Source: Tetracentron sinense (lineage: Eukaryota > Streptophyta > Magnoliopsida > Trochodendrales > Trochodendraceae). From it: 64,000 nt of DNA. The notes below the pieces were generated by a model. That model was not told the origin of the DNA. It searched no databases and was given only the letters and a program-made list of their open reading frames with translations. The stretch lies in contig JABCRI010001479.1 in NCBI GenBank assembly GCA_015143295.1, forward strand, positions 28,020 to 92,019, given 5' to 3'. Each line of letters starts with the position of its first letter. The first letter of the stretch is position 1. Both the position numbers and the translations under genes were made by a program. Shown piece after piece: positions 11,587 to 21,859 of this stretch.

Positions 11587-12407
11587 GTAAATTAGGCTAA
11601 ATCTCTGCACACATGACCACTTAGAAACACTAGATACATAAAAGAGACAAATAATTAAACAATTAATTATTTAATTAATTGTAATTTAGAATCGCTTCGT
11701 TAAGAGGCGTCAATTGAGTCTTTCTTGAAAATAGTTGAAACCTCTCATGTGCAAATGATGTAGCAACACTTTCTCCCTGATACAACTCCGCTCAGACTCT
11801 CTCTGGTCTTCCTTACGAGTTTGCACTACTCAATAGAAGACGGGATACTGATCTTCCTTTAGGATGCCCTTTAAAATAAAAGATGCATATAAATAATCAT
11901 TTTATTATGATTTGCAAATTATCTAAATGTCCTAAAGTCCCAACTGATTAATGGAAAGAGATTATCTCATTAATATAACCTTTAAAATATATTTTTAAAT
12001 ATAAATTTATATAATTTTTAAATATTAATTTAAAATTTTAAAACTTTTTAAAAAGTAATAGGATAATCCGGATACTATCCGAATTCGGATATTTTAATCG
12101 GAGTAGGATACGGATATCATATTTCACTATTCTCCGGATATTTATTCAGATTCGAATATATAATCAGATACGAATTTGGATATACCACTATCCGCTCCGT
12201 TTACAACATCCTAAAAGAAGTTTAATACCCCATTATCCGTAAAATAATGCCAACTCGCATTAGAAGTAGTATTGTCATTTCTCACTGGCATGTACGTAGG
12301 AGGCTTCAACTATTTTAAAGAAAGATTCATCGTAGCACCTCTCAATTGAGTGATTCTCAAATTTTCTTTTATACTAATTATTTATAATAAATCGATTATT
12401 TGTGCAG
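11587..12407. other. intron DNA with a MITE-like fragment
   Basis: AT-rich intron sequence. About 12060-12215 has repeated ggatat/gaattcgg motifs typical of degenerate hAT-like MITEs. The end (12391-12407) is a pyrimidine-rich stretch with the acceptor TTTGTGCAG used by the next exon. Confidence 0.4.
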
Positions 12408-12644
12408 GGAATTCACCCAAATTATCTACCAGGGAGGCCATCTTGCAATGGGTGTAGAACTTTGTTGAATGGACTGTATTTTACTTGCGTCACATGTTTC
12501 AACTCTTGCGATGCGAGCTACAATCTTTGCTCCACTTGTTATGGCAAAGGAAGATATTTCCACCACCACACCTTCTTCTTGGACAATTACGCAATGCTCG
12601 TGAACAAGAAACTCTCTTCTTCGACAACAACAAGCACATATATG
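12408..12644 (+). pseudogene. gene B: isolated ZZ zinc-finger exon
   Basis: 79 codons, phase 0 at both ends, between TTTGTGCAG and GTATGA. It keeps the whole ZZ finger (CNGC, CVTC, LCSTC and an HHH stretch) and the FFLDNYAML tail of the family but lacks both EF-hands; homology starts within GGGAGGCC. Because it is open and phase-compatible, it could be a cassette exon of gene A, adding a second zinc finger, or the leftover of a gene copy whose 5' half was lost. No in-frame ATG of the family type precedes it, so an independent gene is unlikely. Confidence 0.6.
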
Positions 12645-13472
12645 GTATGAAATTTGGAAGAGCTGAGTTGTCCTTGCTTTCTGATTTAAAAAAAAAAAAA
12701 TATGTCCTTAATTAATTGGCTTTTGGCTGAGTGTAGAGAATGCTGAGTTATCCTTGCTTTCTGGACCGTACTGTCCTAGGGCCAAGCAAGATCTTAGCCT
12801 TAAAGTAGATTAAATTTTTTTGGTAGACTCAATAATACCACGAGCTGATTACTGAAGGCAAGACAAAGGAAACATACACACCACACATGCAAATCACACA
12901 CACCACACATGCAGAACACACACACATGATAGATTAACTTAATGGCCATAAAAAAAAAAAACGACTTTGAAATTATGTGATTCCTTTCATTTTAGGAATC
13001 ACATAAAATGTTAAAAACCCTAACATTATTTAAGGAATCTTATAATCTTTAAGGATTCATCTAAAATGTTAAAACCTAATATAATGATTTTGCATTTTGG
13101 GGTCCGTTGAGACTTATAAAGCTTGACACTTACTTTGTCATGGTAGTTGGTAAGAAATTTGAGTCATTTTGCCAAGTTTTTTAACAAGATTAATTCTTAC
13201 TATCATGAGATTTCAAGTCTTTCTATTTTTTTTTTTTTATGAGATTTGAAATCATTCATTTTGTTGCATTTATAGTCTAATGGGAGAATTGCAACCCAAT
13301 GATGAAAAACATCGATACATTTAATTCTCAAAGAAAATGCATATTGTACATTGACAAAACTTGCAAAGTGTCGTACTTTATAAGTCTTCGCAAAAGAATG
13401 GACCCTTAATCCATTGACAAAACTTGCAAAGTGCCAGACTTTATAAGTCTTCGCAAAAGAATGTATCCTTAA
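12645..13472. other. intron DNA with a short tandem duplication
   Basis: No coding signal. Within it, a unit containing acaaaacttgcaaagtg and ataagtcttcgcaaaagaat occurs twice in direct orientation (about 13353-13400 and 13418-13462). CA-rich repeats lie at 12870-12930. Confidence 0.5.
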
Positions 13473-14067
13473 GTTGTGTTTGGTTGTCGAGAAAATGTGA
13501 AAAAGAAAAAAAAAGAAAAGAAAAAAAAAGAAGAGAAAAATTATAAATTTTCCATTGTTTGGTTGTTTAGAAAATTAGAAAGAAAATTTGCTCAGTTTAA
13601 AAAAAATTATCAAAATGCCCCTACCTTTTTAAAATTATCAAAATATCCCTAATCCTTTAAAATGACTTCAAAATTTTTAATTTTATTTAATTTTTTTTAC
13701 ACTTTTGAATATTTTTTTGACATTTTAAAACATTTTTTTCAAAAAAAACCTAAAACAATTAAAAAAATATCAGCTGTGTCACTATCTTCTTCCTCACGAC
13801 AGGACGTCCCAACTACTGTTTTCAGTAGGGAAGAAGAAGAAAAATGAGACTTCGAGTAGGGAAGAAGAAGAGAAATGAGAAATGAGAACCCGATAACTTT
13901 TTTTTTTCTCTTCAAAATCCAAAGTTTTTTTAAAGATTCTAAATCCATCAAATGGGAGAAAATTTTCTTCCCATTTTCTTTTCCTTCTTTCACTTTCTCT
14001 ATAACCCAACAATGAAAAATTAGATTTTCTTTTCCATCCCTTATTTTCTCGGCAACCGAACAAAGCA
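13473..14067. mobile_element. PIF/Harbinger-like MITE
   Basis: The ends GTTGTGTTTGGTTGTCGAG and, inverted, TGCTTTGTTCGGTTGCCGAG are flanked by TAA on both sides (13470-13472 and 14068-14070), the TWA-type target of PIF/Harbinger elements. A small relative is at about 34198-34375. The interior is A-rich and non-coding; frames on either strand are not conserved. Confidence 0.65.
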
Positions 14068-14947
14068 TAAAGGAATTTTACATAAAAAATTTCTCACTTT
14101 TATTTGTTGGGATTAAAATCAGCTGCCCATGTAGACTTCTAATTCGTACAGTTGTAAATGCTTATCTGTTGGTATTATTATTATTATTATTACAGTTTTT
14201 GTTCATACAAAATTGAGAATTTCCTTGGGTAATGGTAAACTCTGTTCAGTCCAACATTGTAAAACCGGGGCCCAAGCATGAGGGAGAGTTTTAAAAGTGG
14301 GCCTATCCGAGTCAAAATATGCTCAGAACCGTACTAAGGCCGGACCTCTTCCAATTAAAATTGCACTGATTGGCTAGGATCAAACCTAGCTCGATTGTCA
14401 TATAGGCCTCAAAATTTAGGCCCATAAATGGCCTGAGTGAATAACTTTGCTGCGAAACCTGGCCCACTCCAGACCCAACCCAAAAGCTAGCCATTGGTTT
14501 AGGTTGATGATTCGGATACAATTTTTTCTTTTGATAATGGAGGGTGTCCCAAACCCTTTGAGGCAAGGACTAGTCCCCTTGGGTATCCGCACCAACCCAC
14601 TCGAAAATTTCCCTACAGACACCAAGGTAAGTCGAGGAATGAGAGTTGAACAAATACACAACCACAGGAAGCAAACTCAGGATGCTAGCCAATTGCACCA
14701 ACCCCACAGTAATGGTTTTTGCTTTTCACATTATATCAGAAAAAGTTCGGGTTATTATTTGCTTAGTCCTACTAATCTCCTTTTGGTGGTAAATGGTAAG
14801 CCAAATTTCAGCTGAGATAGTTTCTGGGCCGAAAAGCAAAGAGACGTTTTAGAAAAAAAAACTTTTTTTTTAAACTGAAAAAAAGTGCTTTTTCCTTGGA
14901 GATGGCAAACACACCCTGAATCACTAACAACTATTTATCTGATGCAG
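14068..14947. other. intron DNA shared among gene copies, with SINE-like segment
   Basis: The block ccttgggtaatggtaaactc with an (ATT)n run near 14170 also precedes the linker exons at 36315 and 39965, so it is original intron sequence of the gene family. About 14519-14710 looks like a minus-strand tRNA-derived SINE (T-rich left end, inverted box-B-like gcaaactcagg) but has no clear target duplication. Confidence 0.5.
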
Positions 14948-15037
14948 CCAAGCAGTTCCCAGGTCGTGTCTTTTCCAAGGCCAGAGACTTCAACAACAGT
15001 TTATGTTTATGGAGGCTATCATCAGCCACCAAATACG
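14948..15037 (+). CDS. gene A exon 2: Pro/Ser/Thr-rich linker
   Basis: 30 open codons between the acceptor CTGATGCAG and the donor GTGAGT, phase 0 at both ends, so it joins exon 1 and exon 3 in frame. It encodes a low-complexity linker with PRPETSTTVYVYGGY. The counterpart exons at 36315-36392 and 39965-40000 keep the PETS core. No domain is recognised. It could belong to transcripts starting at exon 1 of A or including the B exon. Confidence 0.65.
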
Positions 15038-15180
15038 GTGAGTTATTTGTTTCCGTTTTCTTGCATAGGAATTTAATTAAAATAGAGCACAAATCATTGG
15101 GGGTACCGCAAAGGAAATTTTTTTGAGTAAAACCTTCTAGGACATATTTTGGGCGGATCCAAATTTGCTTATTATAGGAA

Positions 15181-15754
15181 TGAAGTCCTGTATAACTGGG
15201 ACTCCCCCAGTCCGGTTATGCCCTTGAGGTTGTCAAGTGGTCCTTTTTGACACGTTTTAACTGTTGTTAAGATTCACCCACCTATCATTGGTTCTTAGAA
15301 AAAATTAAAATATTTTTTAAACTGTGGTTTAAAAAAAAATTAAAATATTTTTATTTTAATATTTATAGAGTCATTATATAAATAAAATTAACTATATTTT
15401 ATAATTTTTATATTATACACATAAAAAAATTATAAAATTTTTGAAGGGCCAAACTTCCCACATAATTAACAATTACATCCTAATTTGGAGTTGTGATCAC
15501 AATCAATTGCGATTGAACTCAGGAGAGTTCAATCACACCCATAGGTCAACATGTGTCCCTTTTAACCCCATTAATTATGGTTAAGATTCACTAACCCCCA
15601 GGGTTTAACAATCTAACCTTAGTTTTTAGAAAAAAAAAATCTTAACCCTAAGGGTTTCTAAATTTGTAACCACAGTATTTTTAAAAAAAGGCAGGTAAAA
15701 AAGTGCGATTGAACTTTTCGGAGTTCAATTGCAATTGGTCAGGATTCGAACTCC
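15181..15754. mobile_element. two MULE-like MITE segments
   Basis: 15181-15470 is one arm of a family 3-like MITE (agtccggttatgcccttgag, then gttaagattcacccacc). 15487-15754 is a family 2-like MITE with ends GGAGTTGTGATCAC and, inverted, GGAGTTCGAATCCTG. It carries the GATTGAACTC/GAGTTCAATC subterminal palindrome and has partly matching flanks (CCTAATT on both sides). Confidence 0.6.
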
Positions 15755-16639
15755 CTAATTATTTGGGGATGGCATAATATATAAAAAGTAGATATTAATC
15801 ATATATATATATATAATATATATTAAATAATTATAACTATAAAAGGAAAAAAATTACAATTTTTTCTTTTGGGTAGTGATTAGCACACCCTGCATTAGAC
15901 TTGCATCTTTTCTAGTGGTGACGACAACAAGAAGCTATAGGAAATAAGAGTTGAAGCATTAAGAGAGAGTTTTGTTAGACTTGCATCTTTTCTTCAATTC
16001 CGTGATAGTGTGATATTGCCAAATAATACCTCAAAGTACGTTGAATTCTACTTATATTAGCCCATGAATTCACCTCATCAATTTTGTACAAAATTGACGA
16101 ATTCCAATTCCACCATTTTCATAATTGAGCTCAAACGAGGAAATCAGAATTCGAGAAAAACATTGACTATTCTATCCACCAATTCCGTAAATCCAAACTC
16201 TCTTAAAATAGTGGGAAAATAAAGGTTATTTTAGGTATTTTTAAAATTAAATTTTAAGTTATTTAAAAGGGACAGCTAAGACTACTTCCTTAGTTTTTTT
16301 ATGTTAGGTTTTAAGTATTATTTTTATTATACATAGTTGGTATTTTTTTTTTGATAATATACATAGTTGGTATGGGAATATTATTATGAACTTTTAGTCT
16401 TTGAACTTTTGATTTATTGAATGAGGGGTTTAAGCCTTTGAGTTCTTTGCAGAATTTTTGGGTTATGGTTTAAGAGCTATTACTACCCGTTTGTTTTTGG
16501 AAAATTTCCCTCATATAACGGTTCGAATGGACTACCTGGGCACATGGATGTGTTGGTCACAAATGAAGTATAAAGAGGAAATATCATATTGCAAAAATAA
16601 AGCAGGTGTTTTGTCTCTCTTCCTGAATAGCATATGCAA
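15755..16639. other. intron DNA, nothing recognised
   Basis: AT-rich, with an (AT)n run at about 15798-15830 and no conserved open frame. The stretch ctttagtctttgaactttt and the following sequence show no similarity to other parts of the window that I could see. Confidence 0.4.
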
Positions 16640-16996
16640 GAGATCGAATCACAGCCAATCACGATTGAAGTCAGGGATAGTTCAATTGCATCTAGAGATC
16701 AACATGTGTCCTTTTTACCCCTACTAACTGTGCTGTGGTTAAAATTTCTTAACCCTTCAACAATCTAAATTTTTAGGAAAAATATTTTTAAAAAATTAAC
16801 CTTAGGGTTAAGAAATTTTAACCCTAAAGTTAAATTTTTTAAAAATAAAATTTCTAAAAACAGGGTTAGATTGTTGAATCCTAACAGTTAATAAATCTTA
16901 ACCATGGTTAATAGAGATTAAAAAGGACACGTGTTGACCTATATGTGCAATTGAACTCTCCCTGACTTCAATCACGATTGGCTGTGATACGATCTC
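16640..16996. mobile_element. MULE-type MITE, family 2, complete
   Basis: 357 bp. The ends are GAGATCGAATCACAGCC and its near-mirror GGCTGTGATACGATCTC. A perfect 9-bp target duplication CATATGCAA lies at 16631-16639 and 16997-17005. The whole element is a long imperfect palindrome; the interior contains acatgtgtcc, gttaa and aaccctaa motifs mirrored around about 16820. Non-coding. Related fragments lie at 15487, 25430, 27300, 37158, 41200 and 59935. Confidence 0.9.
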
Positions 16997-17020
16997 CATA
17001 TGCAAAGGCTATTCTTCAAA

Positions 17021-17386
17021 GGCAGCAAATCCTCTCCGGTGATAACCGGATTTTGCAAATCCGGTTATCACCCCTAGAGGTCACCATGGTTAAGGTTCAC
17101 CCAACCCTAGGGTTCACCCACCTATTTTTGGTTTTTTTTTAAAAATAATAATTCTTTTTTAAAAATTAAAAAACTGTTTTTAATATTAAAAAAACTCTAA
17201 AAACAGTTTTTTAATTTTAAAAAAAAAATTATTATTTTTTTAAGAAAACCAAAAATAGATGGGTGAACCCTAGGGTTGGGTGAACCTTACCCATGGTTAA
17301 GGGGTGTCAAAGGAGACACGTGGTGACCTCTAGGGGTGATAACCGGATTTGCAAAATCCAGTTATCACCAGAGAGGATTTGATGCC
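17021..17386. mobile_element. MULE-type MITE, family 1, complete
   Basis: 366 bp, with ends GGCAGCAAATCCTCTCC and, inverted, GGCATCAAATCCTCTC. A perfect 9-bp target duplication TTCTTCAAA lies at 17012-17020 and 17387-17395. Each arm carries its own near-perfect palindrome (GTGATAACCGGATTT, loop TGC, and its mirror). Compared with the copy at 2392, it lacks about 26 bp of the left arm (the cacgtgtctcc segment). Confidence 0.9.
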
Positions 17387-17395
17387 TTCTTCAAA

Positions 17396-17713
17396 AGAGT
17401 CATAATATGAGCCAGAGCTTTGCTTCACTACGTTGAAGCGAAGCTCCCCTTTTGCGTGGAATTGATTATGTAATTATGAGGAAACAAAAATATCAATATC
17501 TTTTTTTATAATTACAGAAAGGCCACCAAACATTGCATTATGAAATGGGGAGCTCCGCTTCACGCCCGGAAACAAAGCTCCGGCTCATATTTAAACAGTC
17601 TTCAAAAATAAATTCATTGAATGGTTTCAATGGTCAGATTTTCGTGATTCCTCATTTGTTTGTTTGGTTGATTGATTGATTGATTCTTGTTGCTTGTATG
17701 AGTATCCTTTCAG
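17396..17713. other. end of intron 2 of gene A
   Basis: Contains an inverted pair, gagctttgcttcac and gtgaagcggagctc-like segments, around 17412-17560, suggesting a small decayed foldback. The final part with gattgattgattgattctt and the acceptor ATCCTTTCAG matches the region before exon 3 at 41917. Confidence 0.45.
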
Positions 17714-17815
17714 AATAAATGGGAGAAAGCAGTTAGAGCATTTGAAGCATTGGAAGTGGCGCTGGGTATTGGAGTTAGCGCTTATTGTGCTGCAGCAGTG
17801 TGTAGCATCATGTAA
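17714..17815 (+). CDS. gene A exon 3: hydrophobic C-terminus
   Basis: 33 codons plus TAA after the acceptor CCTTTCAG, entering in phase 0. It encodes an amphipathic start (NKWEKAVRAFEA) followed by the small, hydrophobic ALGIGVSAYCAAAVCSIM. A membrane anchor or buried helix is possible but the segment is short. It is closely matched by the exon at 41917-42009, which ends in the same VAGLCSIM-type tail and the same taacggggct after the stop. This conservation supports both the reading frame and the splice site. Confidence 0.72.
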   Translation, partial: NKWEKAVRAFEALEVALGIGVSAYCAAAVCSIM

Positions 17816-18379
17816 CGGGGCTTACACTAACATGGACAAAACATTTCGTAGTAGTTCGACCTTTGTTTTTTTTTGTTTTTTATTTGGTATTGGTATCAGT
17901 AGATTCAGTAAACGGTCAGTAGTTAGTTGGGGGCATTGAGACTCTTGCAACCCTTACCCCAAGGGGATTGGGGATTAGATCCCTAGACCTTCCTAACGTG
18001 GGGGTAGCTCGAGCTTTGTTGAATGCTTAGGCATTGCAGTAGTAGAACATTAGTTACTAGAACTCTTTCAGACAATATATACATGTCCAACCTATATATA
18101 TATATTTGGTGTTTTTGTTTCATGTTCTTAATTTTCAAGGGTTTCTAAAGTTAGTTTTGAAAGCTAATTTGTTCATAAATTAATTGATGATGAGAACTGA
18201 GAGAGCTCCCAGACCTCCATCTTGATGAACTGAGACGCGAGAGTTCGTTCGAAACACACACAGAAGTGGAGGGAGCCCACCAAGAGCCCTAAGTTGACGG
18301 GGAGTTCTTGGAGAGGGACTGTTATTGGGGCTCAATTTCTTTATCAATATTGAAAGGATGAGCCTATTTATCATTAATT
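17816..18379. other. 3' flank of gene A, no further gene
   Basis: The first part (taacggggcttacactaaca, then ccaacctatatata and gttagttttgaaagctaa) matches the 3' flank of the exon at 41917-42009 and is probably 3' UTR plus downstream DNA. A block with gatgaactgagacgcgag at 18190-18260 also recurs near 42250. Confidence 0.5.
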
Positions 18380-18960
18380 AAATTTGATTTTACATCCAAC
18401 TGTTTCAGTCTTTAATAAAACTATTTTGTGAGCATTATGGAAGAAGGGAATGATAGCCTTCTTTGCTTTCAACATTAATGGTCCCTAAAAGGGTAATGGA
18501 ACAAACCCCTTTAGGTGGACCTCTGTAGGGGTGATCAAGGGCACTGTGATTAAGGCTAATATTCTCCTATGGAAAATGTCAAGTACCTCGTCTACACACC
18601 AGGGCTTTGTCCCAGTGGTAGTGTATCCTTGCTTTGGGGGGAGGTACCGGGTTCTATTCCCAAGAGAGTGGGAGTTTGTATATACTCTCCACCCGCTCAC
18701 TAACTGAACAGATACTAACACCTAACCGGTGTTGCGGCCTAAACATATATCTTGAACCAAAAAAAAAAAAAAAGTACCTCGTCTAGGTACCGTATGGTGC
18801 AAGCATGTAGGGAGATTTGATCGATTTAGAGCTTAGTTGAATCTCGAAGATAGTGCTGCCAAATTCCTTCCACAATTCAAACCGTATTTTACATTTGCCG
18901 CTGATATACCTTAATCCCAGTATAGGAGCCACTATCTTATATATACTAAGCTAGAGTTTG
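18380..18960 (+). repeat. duplicated block, copy 1 (contains a SINE)
   Basis: Matches 20430-20795 in the same orientation (aaatttgatttt, ttaggtggacctct, gcaagcatgtag). Copy 1 is interrupted at 18595 by a SINE that copy 2 lacks. No open frame is conserved. It is probably part of a large Tat-type LTR, because LTR-end sequence follows at 19500-20075. Confidence 0.6.
18595..18771 (+). mobile_element. tRNA-derived SINE with target duplication
   Basis: The box-A-like ctttgtcccagtggtagtg and box-B-like ggtaccgggttctattcc are followed by about 110 bp and a poly-A tail. The 14-bp flank AAGTACCTCGTCTA occurs at 18581-18594 and again at 18772-18785. The duplicate block at 20667 keeps the uninterrupted sequence. 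Confidence 0.85.
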
Positions 18961-19499
18961 TTTTAATGTCGTGATAGCCTCTCAATTCTTATTTCAAATA
19001 CCCCTCTAGGATAAGTCTTTCTTTAGACTAACCTACCTTGCTCTAGAGATTTAGAAGTAAAGAGGAAGCTAAGGTTTTAGAGTGTGGGAAGAATTAATTC
19101 TAAGAATTAAAGCCTAAAGTTCTTCACAAATTATCTTCTTTTAGTGGACTTTTAAAAGTTTTTGAAGTGAAAAAGTAGGGAATGAGCCTTTTTCTTGTTG
19201 CCAATCATATTCAAGGTTTCTCCCCCTTCTTTTTCTTTTATTTAATTCTATTTTGCTTACTTTATTTGTTTCTTATCTAATTTTTATTTTTGATCTCATT
19301 ACTTCTTCATTGCATTAAACACCAGCCCATATCTAGAAACCGGTGGAAGGCCTACCCCCATTTTTTTCATGTAGTCGAGCCCCCTTATGAGTGTTCCATA
19401 AATTATGAGGTCCCATGAAGAGAAAGAGGGTAGGCATTCTCACCTATACATTTTCCCATTAATGCCTCTTCTGTTTTTATTTTTCTGTAAACTCGGGTA

Positions 19500-20075
19500 T
19501 AAATGAGCCATTTTGGGCTACGTACCCTTGGGTTTTCCATTTGCCCCTGAGTTTTCCAAAATTCTAGACTCGACCTAAGTTAGTTTTTTACCCTAGTTAG
19601 CTTGTCAATAACCCATGCTCCATGCATGCATGAGTCTAAACTTCTATAATAAACCATAAAGAAAACATTCAAATAATCCATAAAAACCACAAGTTATATA
19701 ACATGCAATGGCTTGATCTCATTAACCTGGATATGTAGGTAACCCTAAGGGTCCAGCCCACCTAGCTTAGACATTTTCCTTTTTTATTATTCTTGGTTCA
19801 TCCTCTCTTTACTTTGCAAAATGACATGTCCATTTTGTTTAAGCATGATTTCTTTTATTGCTTAACATGATTCATAGTGCATCAAATTCTCTTTATAATT
19901 TCTTTAATTTTGGTTTGGACTTAAGGACTAGGTTACCATCTTTGGATGAGGTTTTAAGGTACCTAACTCCTTCCCCTAAATTTAAACGAATTTCTTACCC
20001 TAAATCTTACATAGATAGTATCTTATCTATAACAAATAGATCCTATTTTTCCCAAAAACAAATAGGCGGCAACTC
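19500..20075 (+). mobile_element. 3' end of a Tat-type LTR plus primer-binding remnant
   Basis: The arrangement taaggtacctaactccttcc, tcgaacctcttacc-like sequence and then aaataggcggcaactctg parallels 26975-27098 of the other LTR remnant. The ggcaactctg piece resembles the TGGCGACTC primer-binding core. The 5' boundary was not found. Confidence 0.45.
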
Positions 20076-20080
20076 TGTCG

Positions 20081-20385
20081 TAAGGTGTTCAACGTCATTC
20101 CTCTTAAGGGATTGTCCCGGAATTGAAATGTGGTAAATGCCTACGTCTAAAAGGTGTTTAGCGTTATTCCTGCTAAGGGATTGTCCCGGAAAGGAAAGGT
20201 GGTAAATTCCTTTGCTCAGTACTTCTCCTACACTACTCTATAAAATACTAGACATTTATACAATAGATCGGTTGGTTCTGCTAAGGGATTGTGCTGGGAT
20301 GGAAATGTGGTAAATACTTTGTTCACAGTACTTCCCCTACACTACTCTACAAAATACTAGACATTTATTACAATAGACCGTTAGG
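20081..20385 (+). repeat. three degenerate direct repeats
   Basis: A unit containing gctaagggattgtcccgga and atgtggtaaat occurs starting near 20081, 20151 and 20277. The last two also share cactactctataaaatacta. It is probably leader sequence of the retroelement whose LTR end lies at 19500-20075. Confidence 0.65.
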
Positions 20386-20429
20386 CTCTTACTCAAAAGG
20401 TCCTTGTTATGGGCTCTCAGTTTCCTCAT

Positions 20430-20795
20430 CAATGGAAGGCTTAGCCTCTTTATTACTAAATTTGATTTTGCATACAACTATTTCAGTCTTTATTAAAACT
20501 AATTTTATGAGCTTTATGAAAGAGGGGAATGTTAGCCTTATTCACTTTCAACATTAATCAACCCTAAAAGGGTAGCTGGACAAGCCACTTTAGGTGGACC
20601 TCTTTAGGGGTGAGGGGATGATTAAGGGCGTCAAGATTGAGGCTGGCATTCTCCTATTGAAGATGTCAAGTACCGAATAGTGCAAGCATGTAGAGAGATT
20701 TGATCGACTCGAAACTTAGTTGAATCACGAAGACAGTGGCGTCAAATTCATTCCTTGTGCCTCACCTTCGGGTTCCATTTTATGGTGCAGGATAT
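20430..20795 (+). repeat. duplicated block, copy 2
   Basis: Counterpart of 18380-18960 without the SINE (atgtcaagtaccgaatagtg here against the filled site there). Its right part is interrupted by the element at 20796-21239. Confidence 0.6.
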
Positions 20796-21239
20796 CATGG
20801 TTTAAAATTTCATTGAAATTTCGTGAAATTTCGCGAAATATCGGTTTCAGACAACCCCATCGATATCGAAATTAGGTTTATTTCGAAAATCAGATTTCGG
20901 CCGAAATCTGATTTTTTATTTTTAAATAATTTTTTTAATTATTTTTTAATTAAAATTCCGAAATATTTCGAAATTTTTACTGAAATTTCGAAAAATTTAT
21001 ATATTAATTTTAAAAATAAAATAATAATATATATAATTAATATTATATAAAAAATATATAAAAAATGAATATTTCGAAATTTCGGAATATTTCGGCGAAA
21101 TTTCGGATTAAATTTCGGAATAATATTTTATTATAAAATTCGATTTCGGTGAGATGTCGGCCGAAATTTTGAAATTTCGGAATATTTCGTTTCGAATGGG
21201 ACATCCGAAATGGACGGAAATTTCGAAATTTTAAACCTT
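20796..21239. mobile_element. AAATTTCG-rich element with 9-bp target duplication
   Basis: 444 bp with mirrored ends (GGTTTAAAATTTC left, GAAATTTTAAACC right). Perfect 9-bp flanks GCAGGATAT lie at 20787-20795 and 21240-21248, as for Mutator-like elements. The interior consists of many copies of GAAATTTCG and AATATTTCG. Open frames through it are low-complexity and not credible proteins. Confidence 0.75.
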
Positions 21240-21526
21240 GCAGGATATACCCTAATTCCAGTATCGGAGGCTAAAATAGATTCTAATCTATTTTTGACAA
21301 TGTCTATGGTCTCTAATTGCTTTGGACCCATCCATTTTACAGTGCCTACAACACGACTAAGCCCACCATATGGCCTCAATGGGATGACAACATTTGATAA
21401 AATCCTTAATTTGAGACTTGACTCTCTAACACTAATCTTCATTATTGAACTCACCAAAAAAAAAATCTTCATTATTGAAAATAACATTTTTAACGGTTCT
21501 CCATAAAAATGATGGTGAGCTAACAC

Positions 21527-21851
21527 TAGGGGTGGGTATCGAGCCGAGATTTTATCAAGCATTTGAATTTTCACAGTGTTCAAGCTTGGCTTAGCTCGTT
21601 AACCGAGTTTGAGCCAAATGGCAAAAGCTCAAGATTTTAGCAACCTCAATTAAATCTTATTATTTAAAAAACTTATAAAATATGATTAATTTAATTGAGG
21701 TTTTTAGATTGTATATTTACATATATTATTTTTTATATTTTTAATATATATATATATATATAGGAGCCGACAACAAAAGTGTTACTAAACGAGCTTCAAA
21801 ATGGTGTTCAAACTTGTTTGCTCAGTCAACCGAGCCTCGTGCCCACTCCTA
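21527..21851. mobile_element. hAT-type MITE
   Basis: 325 bp, with ends TAGGGGTGGGTATCGAGCCGAG-like (left) and, inverted, TAGGAGTGGGCACGAGGC. A perfect 8-bp target duplication GCTAACAC lies at 21519-21526 and 21852-21859. The interior is AT-rich with gagcttgg/cgagc motifs. Non-coding. Confidence 0.85.
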
Positions 21852-21859
21852 GCTAACAC

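Noticed and set aside
14312-14815. Open frames of 80-120 codons around 14312-14815
   Set aside because: They run through intron and SINE-like sequence and are not shared by the other gene copies.
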